DNA of 64,000 nt from Flagellimonas onchidii (GTDB taxonomy: Bacteria > Bacteroidota > Bacteroidia > Flavobacteriales > Flavobacteriaceae): positions 1 to 64,000 of the forward strand of contig NZ_SRXX01000018.1 in the NCBI RefSeq assembly GCF_004804315.1, given 5' to 3'. Positions 17,801 to 27,344 of this stretch are shown piece after piece (the first letter of the stretch is position 1; each line of letters starts with the position of its first letter). The notes under the pieces are model-generated. The model ran no database searches, was not told the DNA's origin, and saw nothing but the letters and a program-made list of their open reading frames with translations. The translations under genes and the position numbers were made by a program.

Positions 17801-19657
17801 ATGGCAAGAACCTTTTTTACGTTAGTTGGCTTCATCGCAGGCATCGTGCTTCTTAGCGCCCAGAACAATTCATCCTATTGGCAACAACATGCGGACTATA
17901 CCATGGATGTTAAAATGGATGTCAAGACCTTTCAATATGGAGGTACCCAAAAATTGGTCTATACCAATAATTCGCCTGATGAATTGAATAGGGTATATTA
18001 TCACTTATACTTTAATGCTTTTCAACCGGGCAGCGAAATGGACGCTCGCCTACAAAATGTAAAAGACCCAGATAAACGTATGATGTCGGATGACAAAAGT
18101 AGAATTGCGTCTCTGTCCGAAACTGAAATGGGTTACCTTCATGTGCAGTCCTTGACCCAAGACGGTAAGCCGGTTAAATTTAATGAGGAAGGGACCATTC
18201 TGGTTGTCAATCTGGCAAAACCAATTCCATCCGGTGGTAAGACCGTGCTGGAAATGGAGTTTAAAGGCCAAGTTCCGCTTCAAATTCGAAGATCTGGAAG
18301 AAACAGTAGCGAAGGTGTGGCGCTTTCCATGAGCCAATGGTATCCAAAGCTTTCCGAATATGACTTCGAAGGCTGGCACCCAAACCCATATATTGGCAGA
18401 GAATTTCATGGGGTATGGGGCAATTTTGATGTAAAGTTGACCATCGACAAAGACTATACCGTTGGAGGGTCTGGATATCTACAAAACCCTCAAGAAATCG
18501 GTCATGGATATCAAGCCCTGGGAACCATTGTCAAAACCAAAGGGAAAACCTTGACTTGGCATTTTAAGGCTCCTAACGTGCACGACTTTATGTGGGCGGC
18601 AGATCCAAACTATATCCATGATGTGGTTGAAATGAAAGATGGGCCAACGCTACATTTTTTATATAAAAACGACCCGGAGATTCTTGAAAATTGGAAAAAA
18701 CTACAGCCAAAGACGGAAGAGACCATGCGTTTTTTCAGTAAAAACATTGGGAAGTATCCATACAAGCAATATTCGGTGATTCAAGGAGGAGACGGCGGTA
18801 TGGAATATGCCATGAGCACCTTGATCACAGGAAAAAGAAGCTTTGGAAGCCTTGTTGGCGTAATGGTTCATGAAATGGCACACTCTTGGTTCCAACACAT
18901 TTTGGCTACTAACGAGTCAAAATATGAATGGATGGATGAAGGTTTTACTTCATTTATTAGCAGTTTGTGTATGAACGAGATTATGAATGAGGGAAAAGAA
19001 AACCCATTCGAAGGGTCATATAAAGGCTATTACGCACTTGTAAATTCAGGTCTTGAAAAACCTCAGACCACACACGCAGATCGTTTTGCCACCAATTTTG
19101 CCTACGGAATAGCTGCTTATAGCAAAGGATCAATATTCCTTTCGCAACTGGGTTATGTAATTGGTCAGGACAAATTGATGGAAACCATTCAAAAATACTA
19201 TGAAGATTTCAAGTTTAAACATCCCGTACCCAACGATATCAAAAGGACTGCTGAAAAGGTTTCGGGAATGGAGCTTGATTGGTATTTGACAGACTGGACC
19301 CAAACCACCAACACCATTGATTATGGTATAAAAAGTGTTGAGTCCGAAGGCGGAAAAACCAAGGTACAATTAGAACGTATTGGCGAAATGCCAATGCCCT
19401 TGGATATTTTGGCGGTATATTCAGATGGCACTCAGGAAACCTTTTATGTTCCTTTGCGTATGATGCGTGGGGAAAAAGATAATCCTTACCCCAGTTTAAA
19501 AAGAACCGTTTTGGAAGATTGGGCTTGGGCTCACCCCACATATGGTTTTGTTATTGATCGGCCTGTAGAAGAAATTAAAGCAATTGTAATTGATCCTTCG
19601 CAGCTAATGGCTGATGTCGATGGAGAGAACAATGTGCATCAAAAATTACTGGATTAA
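17801..19657 (+). CDS. M1-family metallopeptidase (aminopeptidase N-like)
   Basis: 618 residues from the ATG at 17801, directly after the S8 peptidase stop. The open frame continues upstream inside the S8 gene, but the signal peptide MARTFFTLVGFIAGIVLLSA marks the real start. The zinc motif HEMAH (357-361) is followed by Glu380 in WMDEGFTSF, the HExxH-18-E layout of gluzincins. A GGMEYA block (332-337) replaces the GAMEN exopeptidase motif. An N-terminal beta-rich domain precedes the catalytic domain; the C-terminal helical domain is short. Exported, probably periplasmic, trimming N-termini of peptides released by partners such as the S8 enzyme. Confidence 0.92.
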   Translation: MARTFFTLVGFIAGIVLLSAQNNSSYWQQHADYTMDVKMDVKTFQYGGTQKLVYTNNSPDELNRVYYHLYFNAFQPGSEMDARLQNVKDPDKRMMSDDKSRIASLSETEMGYLHVQSLTQDGKPVKFNEEGTILVVNLAKPIPSGGKTVLEMEFKGQVPLQIRRSGRNSSEGVALSMSQWYPKLSEYDFEGWHPNPYIGREFHGVWGNFDVKLTIDKDYTVGGSGYLQNPQEIGHGYQALGTIVKTKGKTLTWHFKAPNVHDFMWAADPNYIHDVVEMKDGPTLHFLYKNDPEILENWKKLQPKTEETMRFFSKNIGKYPYKQYSVIQGGDGGMEYAMSTLITGKRSFGSLVGVMVHEMAHSWFQHILATNESKYEWMDEGFTSFISSLCMNEIMNEGKENPFEGSYKGYYALVNSGLEKPQTTHADRFATNFAYGIAAYSKGSIFLSQLGYVIGQDKLMETIQKYYEDFKFKHPVPNDIKRTAEKVSGMELDWYLTDWTQTTNTIDYGIKSVESEGGKTKVQLERIGEMPMPLDILAVYSDGTQETFYVPLRMMRGEKDNPYPSLKRTVLEDWAWAHPTYGFVIDRPVEEIKAIVIDPSQLMADVDGENNVHQKLLD

Positions 19658-19670
19658 GAGAACTATTTAG

Positions 19671-19692
19671 TGTCATCCTGAGCTTGTCAAAG
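19671..19692. repeat. Copy of a dispersed flavobacterial intergenic repeat
   Basis: The stretch starting tgtcatcctgagcttgtc resembles the short GTCATCCTGAGC-TTGTCGAAG type repeat that I recall seeing many times in intergenic regions of flavobacterial genomes. Only one copy is in this window, so repetition is knowledge-based. It lies between the M1 peptidase and rnpA. The rest of this 134-base gap contains two further palindromic fragments (cttaagg, ccttaagg). Confidence 0.4.
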
Positions 19693-19791
19693 TATATCCT
19701 CTTAAGGAGACCTTAGGGGTGTTAATTGTAATTTACTTGTACCTTGCAAAATAAAATGTCCCCTTAAGGGAACAAGGCTCCTCCCTTTCAT

Positions 19792-20196
19792 ATGGAAAAG
19801 ACTAAATCATTCACCTTTCCAAAAAAAGAAAAACTCAAAAGCAAAAAGATTTTTGAGCAGCTTTTTATGGAAGGGAACAGTATCAAAGCTTTTCCAATAA
19901 AACTGATATACAGCAAGGCAAATTTTGATGACGATACAAGTTTTAAAGTTGGTGTGGTCGCTCCAAAGAAAAAATTTAGAAGCGCGGTAAAGCGCAATCG
20001 TATAAAAAGGTTGTTGCGAGAAGCCTACCGGCTGAACAAGCACATTGTTTTTAACAAGATAGAGGGAAATTTTGCGTTTCTATTTTTATACCTTGGTAAT
20101 AAAGCTCCATCCTTTGATGAGGTTGACCATACAATGCAGAAGCTTTTGGAAGCTTTTCTAAACAAAGAGTCCTATGAAAAAAATAATACGCAGTAA
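19792..20196 (+). CDS. rnpA: Ribonuclease P protein component
   Basis: 134 residues. The small basic protein subunit of RNase P, which helps the catalytic RNA remove tRNA 5' leaders. The N-terminal TFPKKEKLKSKKIFEQLF and the signature KRNRIKRLLREAYR (about 64-77), the RNR motif that contacts the RNA, are intact. It is not next to rpmH as in many bacteria; instead it overlaps the S41 peptidase start by 23 bases, suggesting coupled translation. The end of the protein (EKNNTQ) overlaps the peptidase's lysine-rich start. Confidence 0.94.
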   Translation: MEKTKSFTFPKKEKLKSKKIFEQLFMEGNSIKAFPIKLIYSKANFDDDTSFKVGVVAPKKKFRSAVKRNRIKRLLREAYRLNKHIVFNKIEGNFAFLFLYLGNKAPSFDEVDHTMQKLLEAFLNKESYEKNNTQ

Positions 20197-21802
20197 AAAG
20201 GTTCTTATTCCGGTTGTTGCTGTTGCGTTTTTGGTAATGAGCAGCAGCTTTAAAAGTGACTTCTTCGAAATTGCAAAGCAAATAGAAATATTCACTACCC
20301 TTTTTAAAGAGCTCAACATGAATTATGTGGATGAGACCAATCCTGCAGAGCTTATGGATTCTGCCATTAAAAACATGTTGGATGAATTGGATCCCTATAC
20401 GCGATTTTTGAACGAGCAAGATGTTGAAGCGTATAAAATCAACAATGCAGGTGAATATTCCGGAATTGGGGCTTTGGTCCGTTCCTTCGAAAGCAAATTG
20501 GTGATTGTTGAACCCTATAAAGGTTATCCCGCGGACAAGGCCGGATTAAAAGCTGGTGATGAGATTATTAAAATTGGGGATATTAAGGTCGCTGATTTCG
20601 ACGATAACGCTAGTGAACTCTTAAAAGGAGCGAACAACACCAGTGTAGACGTAACTTTCGTTAGACAAGGAGAAACCAAAACAGCTACGCTCAATCGTGA
20701 AGGTGTTGAGGTCGATGCGGTCCCGTTTTACGATATGATCGATGCTAAAACCGGATATATTGTACTTTCCAAATTTAATAGAAAAGCATCAAGCCAGACC
20801 AAATCAGCATTGCAGGACCTAAAAGGCAGGGGAGCCGAAAAACTGGTCTTGGACCTTCGAGGAAATCCTGGTGGACTTCTTTCGGAAGCCATAAATGTAA
20901 CGAACCTTTTTGTTCCTAAAGGAGAACTCATTGTAACCACCAAATCCAAGGTCAAAAAATTCAACCAGGAGTACAAGACCAAAAATCAACCTGAAGATTT
21001 AAAAATACCCTTAGTGGTTTTAGTCAATGGCAGAAGCGCCTCTGCAAGTGAAATAGTCTCCGGAGGGCTTCAAGATTTGGACCGTGCCGTTGTTATGGGG
21101 GCAAGAAGTTTTGGAAAAGGCTTGGTACAACGCCCCTTAAAACTCACCTATGGCACACAACTAAAAGTGACCATTTCTCGATACTATACCCCTTCGGGGC
21201 GCTGCATACAATCCTTGGATTATTGGAATCGAGACGAGGAAGGTAATGCCATCCGAAATACAAACTATAAAGAATTTACCACAAGAAATGGACGTAAAGT
21301 GCAAGATGGTGGTGGCGTAATGCCAGATATTGAAATTTCCTCGCAAAAGACCAACACGCTTATTGACGCTTTACAGCAAAATAATATTGTGTTTGATTTT
21401 GCAACGGACTTTTATTATGACAATAGCTTCGGGTCTGTTGATGATTTTGTTTTTTCCGACGCAAATTATGATAGCTTTAAACGCTATGCGCAAAACCAAA
21501 ATTTCTCTTTTCAGACTGAAACAGAAGAACTTTTGGAAAACGCCATTAATAACGATGAACATTTGTTGGGGCCAGTGGTTCAAGAAAAATACAAGGATTT
21601 GCTTCTGGCTGTCAATAAGGGAAAAATCTCAGCCTTGGATTCTTATCGCAGTGAAATCAAGAAGAATTTAGAAGACGAGATCATAAAAAGGTATTTCTAT
21701 CGTGAAGGACTTTATCAATATTATTTGAAGCACGATGAAGCCATTTTGGCCGCAACAGAATTGTTAAGCAACAATTCAAAATACAATAGCATCCTAAACT
21801 AG
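20174..21802 (+). CDS. S41-family C-terminal processing peptidase
   Basis: 542 residues. A basic start and one hydrophobic segment (LIPVVAVAFLVMSSS) act as signal or anchor, placing the enzyme in the periplasm. A PDZ domain spans about 95-170 (YSGIGALVRS, YPADKAGLKAGDEIIKIG). The protease core shows LVLDLRGNPGGLL, the serine block GRSASASEI (287-294) and the lysine in SFGKG (Lys315), forming the Ser-Lys dyad of Tsp/CtpA enzymes. The C-terminal 130 residues are helical. It overlaps rnpA by 23 bases. Likely role: turnover or maturation of exported proteins. Confidence 0.93.
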   Translation: MKKIIRSKKVLIPVVAVAFLVMSSSFKSDFFEIAKQIEIFTTLFKELNMNYVDETNPAELMDSAIKNMLDELDPYTRFLNEQDVEAYKINNAGEYSGIGALVRSFESKLVIVEPYKGYPADKAGLKAGDEIIKIGDIKVADFDDNASELLKGANNTSVDVTFVRQGETKTATLNREGVEVDAVPFYDMIDAKTGYIVLSKFNRKASSQTKSALQDLKGRGAEKLVLDLRGNPGGLLSEAINVTNLFVPKGELIVTTKSKVKKFNQEYKTKNQPEDLKIPLVVLVNGRSASASEIVSGGLQDLDRAVVMGARSFGKGLVQRPLKLTYGTQLKVTISRYYTPSGRCIQSLDYWNRDEEGNAIRNTNYKEFTTRNGRKVQDGGGVMPDIEISSQKTNTLIDALQQNNIVFDFATDFYYDNSFGSVDDFVFSDANYDSFKRYAQNQNFSFQTETEELLENAINNDEHLLGPVVQEKYKDLLLAVNKGKISALDSYRSEIKKNLEDEIIKRYFYREGLYQYYLKHDEAILAATELLSNNSKYNSILN

Positions 21803-21917
21803 GAATCTGTTTTTCAATAAAATCCTTACACTTTCAAAAAAGTATGTGATATAGCTTCTGTATGCTATGATGTGCTGGTTAAATTTTGCTATCTTTTAAT
21901 CCAAACACATCAAACAT

Positions 21918-23672
21918 ATGTATCTCAAAACAAAGGGGTTGCTACTCTCTTTCATCTTTGCCGTAACATTTTCTGTTGTGGCCCAAGAAAACAAACACCC
22001 AAATGTCATTTTAATTATCACGGACGATCAAGGGTATGGGGATTTGGGGATTACCGGAAATGACCAAATCAAAACGCCAGTTCTAGACCAATTTGCCAAG
22101 GAAAGTGTTCGGTTCAACAATTTTTACGTTTCTCCTGTGTGTGCTCCCACGCGGTCAAGCTTGATGACGGGTCGTTACTCACTTCGAACGGGCGTAAGAG
22201 ACACATACAACGGCGGGGCCATAATGGCACCAAGTGAAGTTACCATCGCTGAAATGCTGAAACAGGGAGGGTACGAAACTGGCATTTTTGGAAAATGGCA
22301 TTTAGGGGACAATCACCCGAGCAGACCAAATGACCAAGGTTTTGATGAGTCTTTGATACATCTTTCTGGCGGAATGGGTCAGGTTGGAGATTTTACCACT
22401 TATTTTCAAGGTAATCGAAGCTATTTTGACCCTATTCTCTGGCATAATGGAGAAAAAGAAAAATATTCGGGCTATTGTTCCGATATCTTCGCGGACAATG
22501 CCATTCAATTTATTGAAAAGAATAAAGACAATCCTTTTTTCTGTTACCTCTCTTTCAACGCACCACATACCCCTTTGCAAGTACCAGAAAGCTATTATCA
22601 ACAATATGCGGACATAGACCCATCCATCTCTTTTGAGAAAAACAATTCCGCTACTCGGCAAATGAGTGAAAAAGACAAGGAAGATGCACGTAGGGTCTAC
22701 GCCATGGTGACCAATATTGATGATAACATTGGGAAAATGTTGCAGAAACTTGATGACCTTGGAATTTCCGAGAACACCATTGTAATCTTCATGACAGACA
22801 ACGGACCTCAACAACTGAGATATGTTGGAGGAATGAGAGGCCGCAAAGGAAGTGTATATAGAGGCGGTGTCCGCGTTCCTTTCTTCTTTAGATATCCATC
22901 TCGGTTTAAAGATGACAAAGACATCGAAACAACTTCGGCCCATATCGACATCTTGCCAACGCTTGCGCAATTGTGCAATGTAAAAGTGCCTTCGGATAGA
23001 AAAATCGATGGTAAAACCCTTTTGCCTCTTCTGGAAGGTAAAAAGGTTGATTGGGCAGACCGGCCCTTATTTTTCTGTTGGGCAAGAAGGTATCCTGAGC
23101 TTTATAACAACATCGCCCTACAGCAAGGTGATTTTAAATTAGTGGGTCAGACCAATTACAATGCTGGTCTTAATGGTTTTGAACTCTTCAATGTTAAAAA
23201 TGACCCTAACGAGCAAGAAAACCTCGTAAAGCAAAACCATGACTTGGCAAGTAATCTTAAAGGTCAATTGGATGCTCTGTACAAAGAACTTATAACTTCC
23301 GAAAACATCACGAATCAACCTTTAATTTCAGTTGGAAATGTTGCTGAAAATCCCATAATACTGAATAGAAATGACGCTTCGGGCCAGCGGGGTATATGGG
23401 ATCAAGAAGAAATTTATGGTAAATGGGAGGTTGATATTTCAGAGGGCACTTATAACGTCACGTTTAAGTTCATAAAACCTGTAGCCGCTTCTGGCCGAAT
23501 GTTTTTGGAAACTGGAGCTGTGGTCAATCAAATGAAAAATAACACCGCTACCGATGTCATTGAAATGAAAAATGTGCAACTTCCAGAGATAGAAGGTTCA
23601 CTTGTTCCATTTTATATGGTTGATCGCAAAAGAGTTTTCCCATTTTGGGTGGAACTTGAAAAAATCAATTAA
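21918..23672 (+). CDS. Secreted S1-family sulfatase (arylsulfatase-like)
   Basis: 584 residues with an N-terminal signal peptide (cleaved near VVAQ). The formylglycine motif CAPTRSSLMTGR starts at Cys75 and matches C-x-P-x-R. Metal-binding Asp36 and Asp37 are in IITDDQGYGD, and FMTDNGPQ and GKWHLGD give further active-site residues. A C-terminal domain of about 130 residues follows the catalytic core (GKWEVDISEGTYNV). It hydrolyses a sulfate ester, in marine flavobacteria usually on algal polysaccharide, but no SusC/SusD pair or glycoside hydrolase is nearby, so the substrate is open. The activating enzyme must be encoded elsewhere. Confidence 0.92.
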   Translation: MYLKTKGLLLSFIFAVTFSVVAQENKHPNVILIITDDQGYGDLGITGNDQIKTPVLDQFAKESVRFNNFYVSPVCAPTRSSLMTGRYSLRTGVRDTYNGGAIMAPSEVTIAEMLKQGGYETGIFGKWHLGDNHPSRPNDQGFDESLIHLSGGMGQVGDFTTYFQGNRSYFDPILWHNGEKEKYSGYCSDIFADNAIQFIEKNKDNPFFCYLSFNAPHTPLQVPESYYQQYADIDPSISFEKNNSATRQMSEKDKEDARRVYAMVTNIDDNIGKMLQKLDDLGISENTIVIFMTDNGPQQLRYVGGMRGRKGSVYRGGVRVPFFFRYPSRFKDDKDIETTSAHIDILPTLAQLCNVKVPSDRKIDGKTLLPLLEGKKVDWADRPLFFCWARRYPELYNNIALQQGDFKLVGQTNYNAGLNGFELFNVKNDPNEQENLVKQNHDLASNLKGQLDALYKELITSENITNQPLISVGNVAENPIILNRNDASGQRGIWDQEEIYGKWEVDISEGTYNVTFKFIKPVAASGRMFLETGAVVNQMKNNTATDVIEMKNVQLPEIEGSLVPFYMVDRKRVFPFWVELEKIN

Positions 23673-23788
23673 TGCTCCGTGCATATTTCATTTTGTTATA
23701 TTTTCAAATTATCTAATCATTCAATTAATAGGTTTATTAACTTCATTGCTGCTTTGTTGAAATATTAAATAACCCAAGCCATTAAAAT

Positions 23789-25234
23789 ATGACCACGTAC
23801 CGTTTGCTTTTTTTTATCTCTTTAGTGTTATCCTTGCTAATTTCAGGGTGCAAGCAAAAAGAGCCTAAGCCTTCTCAACCGAACAAACCCAACATAGTTT
23901 TCATTTTTGCCGATGATCAAGCATACAATACCATCCGAGCTTTGGGCAATGATGAAGTATACACCCCCAACCTTGATAAGCTAACTAAAAGAGGTGTGAC
24001 CTTTACACACTCTTATAATATGGGTGGATGGAATGGCGCCATATGTGTGGCTTCAAGGGCTATGTTGTTGACAGGACAATATATTTGGAACGCCCACAGA
24101 GCGGATTCCCTGATGCGCGCAAAAAGTTACCAAAATCCATTATGGGGCAACCTTATGTCCCAAGCAGGATATGACACTTATATGACAGGTAAATGGCACG
24201 TGACAAAGCCTGCGCAAGAAGTTTTTGATAATGTGGTTCATGTAAGGCCAGGGATGCCAAATCAGACAGAATCAGGTTACAACAGGCCTTTAAGCGAAAA
24301 TGATACGTTATGGAGACCTTGGGATAAATCTAAAGACGGTTTCTGGAAAAGAGGCAAGCACTGGAGCGAAGTTGTTGCGGATGATGCTTCTTCATTTATC
24401 AATCAAGCAGCCCAAAAGGACAATCCTTTTTTCATGTATTTAGCGTTCAACGCGCCACATGATCCTAGACAATCTCCAGAAGAGTTTGTAAACATGTTTC
24501 CTTTAGACAGTGTTGAACTCCCCGAAAGCTTTTTAACTGAGTATCCGTACAACGAAGAAATGGGAAGTGGAAGAAAGTTGCGAGATGAACGTTTGGCACC
24601 TTTCCCTCGCACGGAACATTCGGTAAAAGTGAACCGTCAAGAGTATTATGCCATTATTGCGCATATGGATGCCCAAATCGGGAAAATTCTCGATGCATTG
24701 GAGGCTTCAGGCAAAATGGATAACACCTATATTGTTTTCACAGCTGATCATGGATTGTCAGTAGGACAACACGGTCTTTTGGGTAAACAGAATATGTACG
24801 ACCACAGCGTCCGTACACCTTTGTTTGTAGTAGGTCCAAACATCCCGGAAAACGAGAAAATCGATGGAGATGTTTATCTGCAAGATGTTATGCCCACAAT
24901 TTTGGAAATGGCAGGCGCTGAAAAACCTGATTTTGTGCAGTTCAAAAGTCTCATGCCATTGATCAATGGAGAGCGGGCAAGTAATTACGAGTCCATCTAC
25001 GGCTGTTATACCCAAAAACAGCGTATGGTGCGAAAAGACGGTTTTAAACTGATTGCTTATCCCAATGCTGGAAAATTAAGATTGTTCGATTTGGAAAACG
25101 ACCCTCTTGAAATGAACGATTTGGCTGAAAATACAGATTACGCTACTACCAAAAATGAGCTTTGGAACGAATTGCTGGCGCTTCAAGAGTCTATGAACGA
25201 TCCTTTGGATTTGAGGGAATTTGATTTTAACTGA
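23789..25234 (+). CDS. Lipoprotein sulfatase of the S1 family with a C-x-A-x-R motif
   Basis: 481 residues. The signal peptide ends with lipobox LLISGC (Cys21), so it should be membrane-anchored, unlike its neighbour. The core shows FIFADDQAYN (metal Asp pair), the formylglycine site CVASRAMLLTGQ (Cys86; Ala replaces the usual Pro, an allowed variant), TGKWH, and FTADHGLSVGQHGLLGK near 315. The GWNGAICVASR context is typical of the subgroup with choline-sulfatase and some glycosaminoglycan-type sulfatases. Same orientation as the first sulfatase, 116 bases apart. The two are not close paralogues, so they probably act on different linkages. Confidence 0.9.
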   Translation: MTTYRLLFFISLVLSLLISGCKQKEPKPSQPNKPNIVFIFADDQAYNTIRALGNDEVYTPNLDKLTKRGVTFTHSYNMGGWNGAICVASRAMLLTGQYIWNAHRADSLMRAKSYQNPLWGNLMSQAGYDTYMTGKWHVTKPAQEVFDNVVHVRPGMPNQTESGYNRPLSENDTLWRPWDKSKDGFWKRGKHWSEVVADDASSFINQAAQKDNPFFMYLAFNAPHDPRQSPEEFVNMFPLDSVELPESFLTEYPYNEEMGSGRKLRDERLAPFPRTEHSVKVNRQEYYAIIAHMDAQIGKILDALEASGKMDNTYIVFTADHGLSVGQHGLLGKQNMYDHSVRTPLFVVGPNIPENEKIDGDVYLQDVMPTILEMAGAEKPDFVQFKSLMPLINGERASNYESIYGCYTQKQRMVRKDGFKLIAYPNAGKLRLFDLENDPLEMNDLAENTDYATTKNELWNELLALQESMNDPLDLREFDFN

Positions 25235-25320
25235 TTTTTAATCCATCGGTCAAGTTAAACGGTTTATACGTCAGATCATCTCGCTGTAGCTAGTTCTTTT
25301 TCGCTATATTTCGGTATACC

Positions 25321-26271
25321 ATGACAAAAATTAGCCGAAAGGACATCCAGGTAATCAGCAGACACAGCAATTGGTCCGAAAGTGGTGTTGACCATGTTTT
25401 AAAAAAACATATTTATCACGGTCCCAGAGATTGGAAACGATTTTTATCGCTTTTCTTTCTAGGTCTTGGGGTTTCCTTCACCTTAGCTGGTATTATTTTC
25501 TTTTTTGCCTATAACTGGGACAACCTTCACAAATTTGTGAAAATAGGCCTTGTTGAGGGGTTGGTTCTTGCCCTCATGCTAACAGTCCTATTTTCCAAAC
25601 TTGATCAGTTGATCAAAAACATTCTTGTAACCGCTTCGGCTGTACTGGTTGGTGTTCTTATGGCCATTTTTGGACAGGTCTACCAAACTGGGGCCAACGC
25701 CTACGACCTATTCCTTGGTTGGACCTTGTTGATAACCCTTTGGGTTATCGTTTCAAATTTTGCGCCCTTATGGCTCCTCTATATTGTTTTGGCAAATATT
25801 TCCATCATATTATATGACGAGCAAGTGGCTAACGACTGGCCTAATGGTGTTATGCACACTATTCTGTTTACAATAAACAGCGCATTTGCACTTTTCTTTA
25901 TTCTATGCCATAGGTTTACCGATAAAATTAAACCTCCAAATTGGTTTACCTCAATCTTGGTCATAGCTTCCGTTAGTATTGGAACCATTGGCGTGGGCAG
26001 AGGAATAGAGGATAGTTTTCACCCTTCTTATGGGGTTTTGTTCATAATTGTATTCGCGCTTTACACATCTGGCTTTAGATATGGCATCCAAAACAAGCAA
26101 ATCCTATATCTGTCCCTGATACCTTTTAGTGTTATCCTAATAGTTTCAAAATTGCTGATGAAAATATTAGATGGTGCTACCATGTATCTTACGGTGAGCC
26201 TTTTTATCGTATTTAGCGTCAGCCTATTGATTAAAACTCTAATCAATCTTCAAAAAAAATGGAGAAACTAG
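25321..26271 (+). CDS. DUF2157 membrane protein
   Basis: 316 residues. A soluble N-terminus of about 45 residues (ISRKDIQVISRHSNWSESG) is followed by about nine or ten membrane helices with short loops. The first helices (FLSLFFLGLGVSFTLAGIIFFFAYNWDNLHKF) match the DUF2157 start as I know it. In many Bacteroidota this gene sits with a DUF4401 gene and a GDYXXLXY gene, exactly the order here. Function unknown. The stop overlaps the next gene's ATG by 13 bases. A TATATTTC element near 25303 is one base off the -7 consensus. Confidence 0.85.
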   Translation: MTKISRKDIQVISRHSNWSESGVDHVLKKHIYHGPRDWKRFLSLFFLGLGVSFTLAGIIFFFAYNWDNLHKFVKIGLVEGLVLALMLTVLFSKLDQLIKNILVTASAVLVGVLMAIFGQVYQTGANAYDLFLGWTLLITLWVIVSNFAPLWLLYIVLANISIILYDEQVANDWPNGVMHTILFTINSAFALFFILCHRFTDKIKPPNWFTSILVIASVSIGTIGVGRGIEDSFHPSYGVLFIIVFALYTSGFRYGIQNKQILYLSLIPFSVILIVSKLLMKILDGATMYLTVSLFIVFSVSLLIKTLINLQKKWRN

Positions 26272-27344
26272 TCACGATCAAAAACATACTGGAACAAGTC
26301 AAATCCTCACAAGAGGGGAGAACTTCCATTATGATGAAAGTGCCATTATCGAAACTATTGAAAAACAGGAAAGTGAAAAATCGAACTTAGCGATAAAATT
26401 GCTTTCTGCGGCCGGGGGTTATTTAGCAGCTTTGGCCTTTAGTGGTTTCCTAGGCATTATGGGAATTTTTGACACGGATTCAGGGTACTTACTGATTGGT
26501 GTTGCCTCTATAATCATTGCGCTGGTGCTAAATAGATTTGTCGACAATTTGCTCATTGATACTTTTAATGTTTCCATATATTACAGGCCTTGGTTGTCTG
26601 ACATTTGGTTTGCTCCAGCTGAATCTTGATGAAAGCCTCGTAGCGGTTTTAGTATTGCTTGTGGCACTTTTGGGCTTGTTCGTTTCCCAAAACTATTTGC
26701 TGTCATTTATCGGAACGCTCACCATAGCCTGTTGTTTAATGGCTTTAATCTTTATCAATGACAGTTACAACCTAATTCATTTATACATCTCCTTTTATGC
26801 ATTATTATTGGTGTTTTGGTGTTTGAATGAGGCAAAATTTTTGGTCCAAAACTCATTTTTAATGCGGTTATATAATCCCATTCGCATAGGCCTTGTGTTT
26901 TCATTACTATTTGGTCTGATTACCATCGGGATAAAGGGGATAAGGGGTCTTTTTGAAATTTCTGAACATTACCTTTGGATTTCTTCCGTAGTGATTTTAG
27001 CAGCTATCATTTCGCTGATTCCCCGAATTTTGAAAGTAGTGGGCCTGCAAAACCCAAAACAAAAAAATGTGGTTTATCTGCTCAGTGTGCTGACTTTGTT
27101 GCCCACGCTTTTTTGTCCCTCCATTTCAGTTGCGGTTTTAATTGTGCTAATCGGTTTTTACATCAACCATAGGGCCATTTTGGTTATTGGGATTGCGGCC
27201 CTGGTTTATTTTGTTTCTCAGTATTATTACGATCTAAGTTTTACCCTGCTCACCAAATCAATTATCCTTTTCTCATCCGGATTGGTCTTTATCATCTTTT
27301 ATCTATTTACCCGAAAAATGCCGAAGGAAGATGAAAAAGGTTAA
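26259..27344 (+). pseudogene. DUF4401 membrane protein gene broken by two frameshifts
   Basis: Starts MEKLVTIKNILEQVKSSQ in frame and would end at 27344, but the frame breaks twice. At 26315-26318 a run of four G appears one short: inserting one G gives SSQEGENFHYDES and an open frame to about 26576; without it the frame hits TAG at 26388. At 26576-26581 the AT run appears two bases short: restoring it joins TFNVSIY to ITGLGCLTFGLLQL, after which the frame stays open to the end. Together three bases would be missing, giving an ancestral protein of 362 residues with many membrane helices. Flanked as expected by DUF2157 and GDYXXLXY genes. It may be a true pseudogene or two sequencing errors at homopolymer and dinucleotide runs. 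Confidence 0.85.

Noticed and set aside
20174..20196. Overlap of rnpA and S41 peptidase as a frameshift artefact
   Set aside because: Both proteins are complete with family-typical ends, so the 23-base overlap is real.
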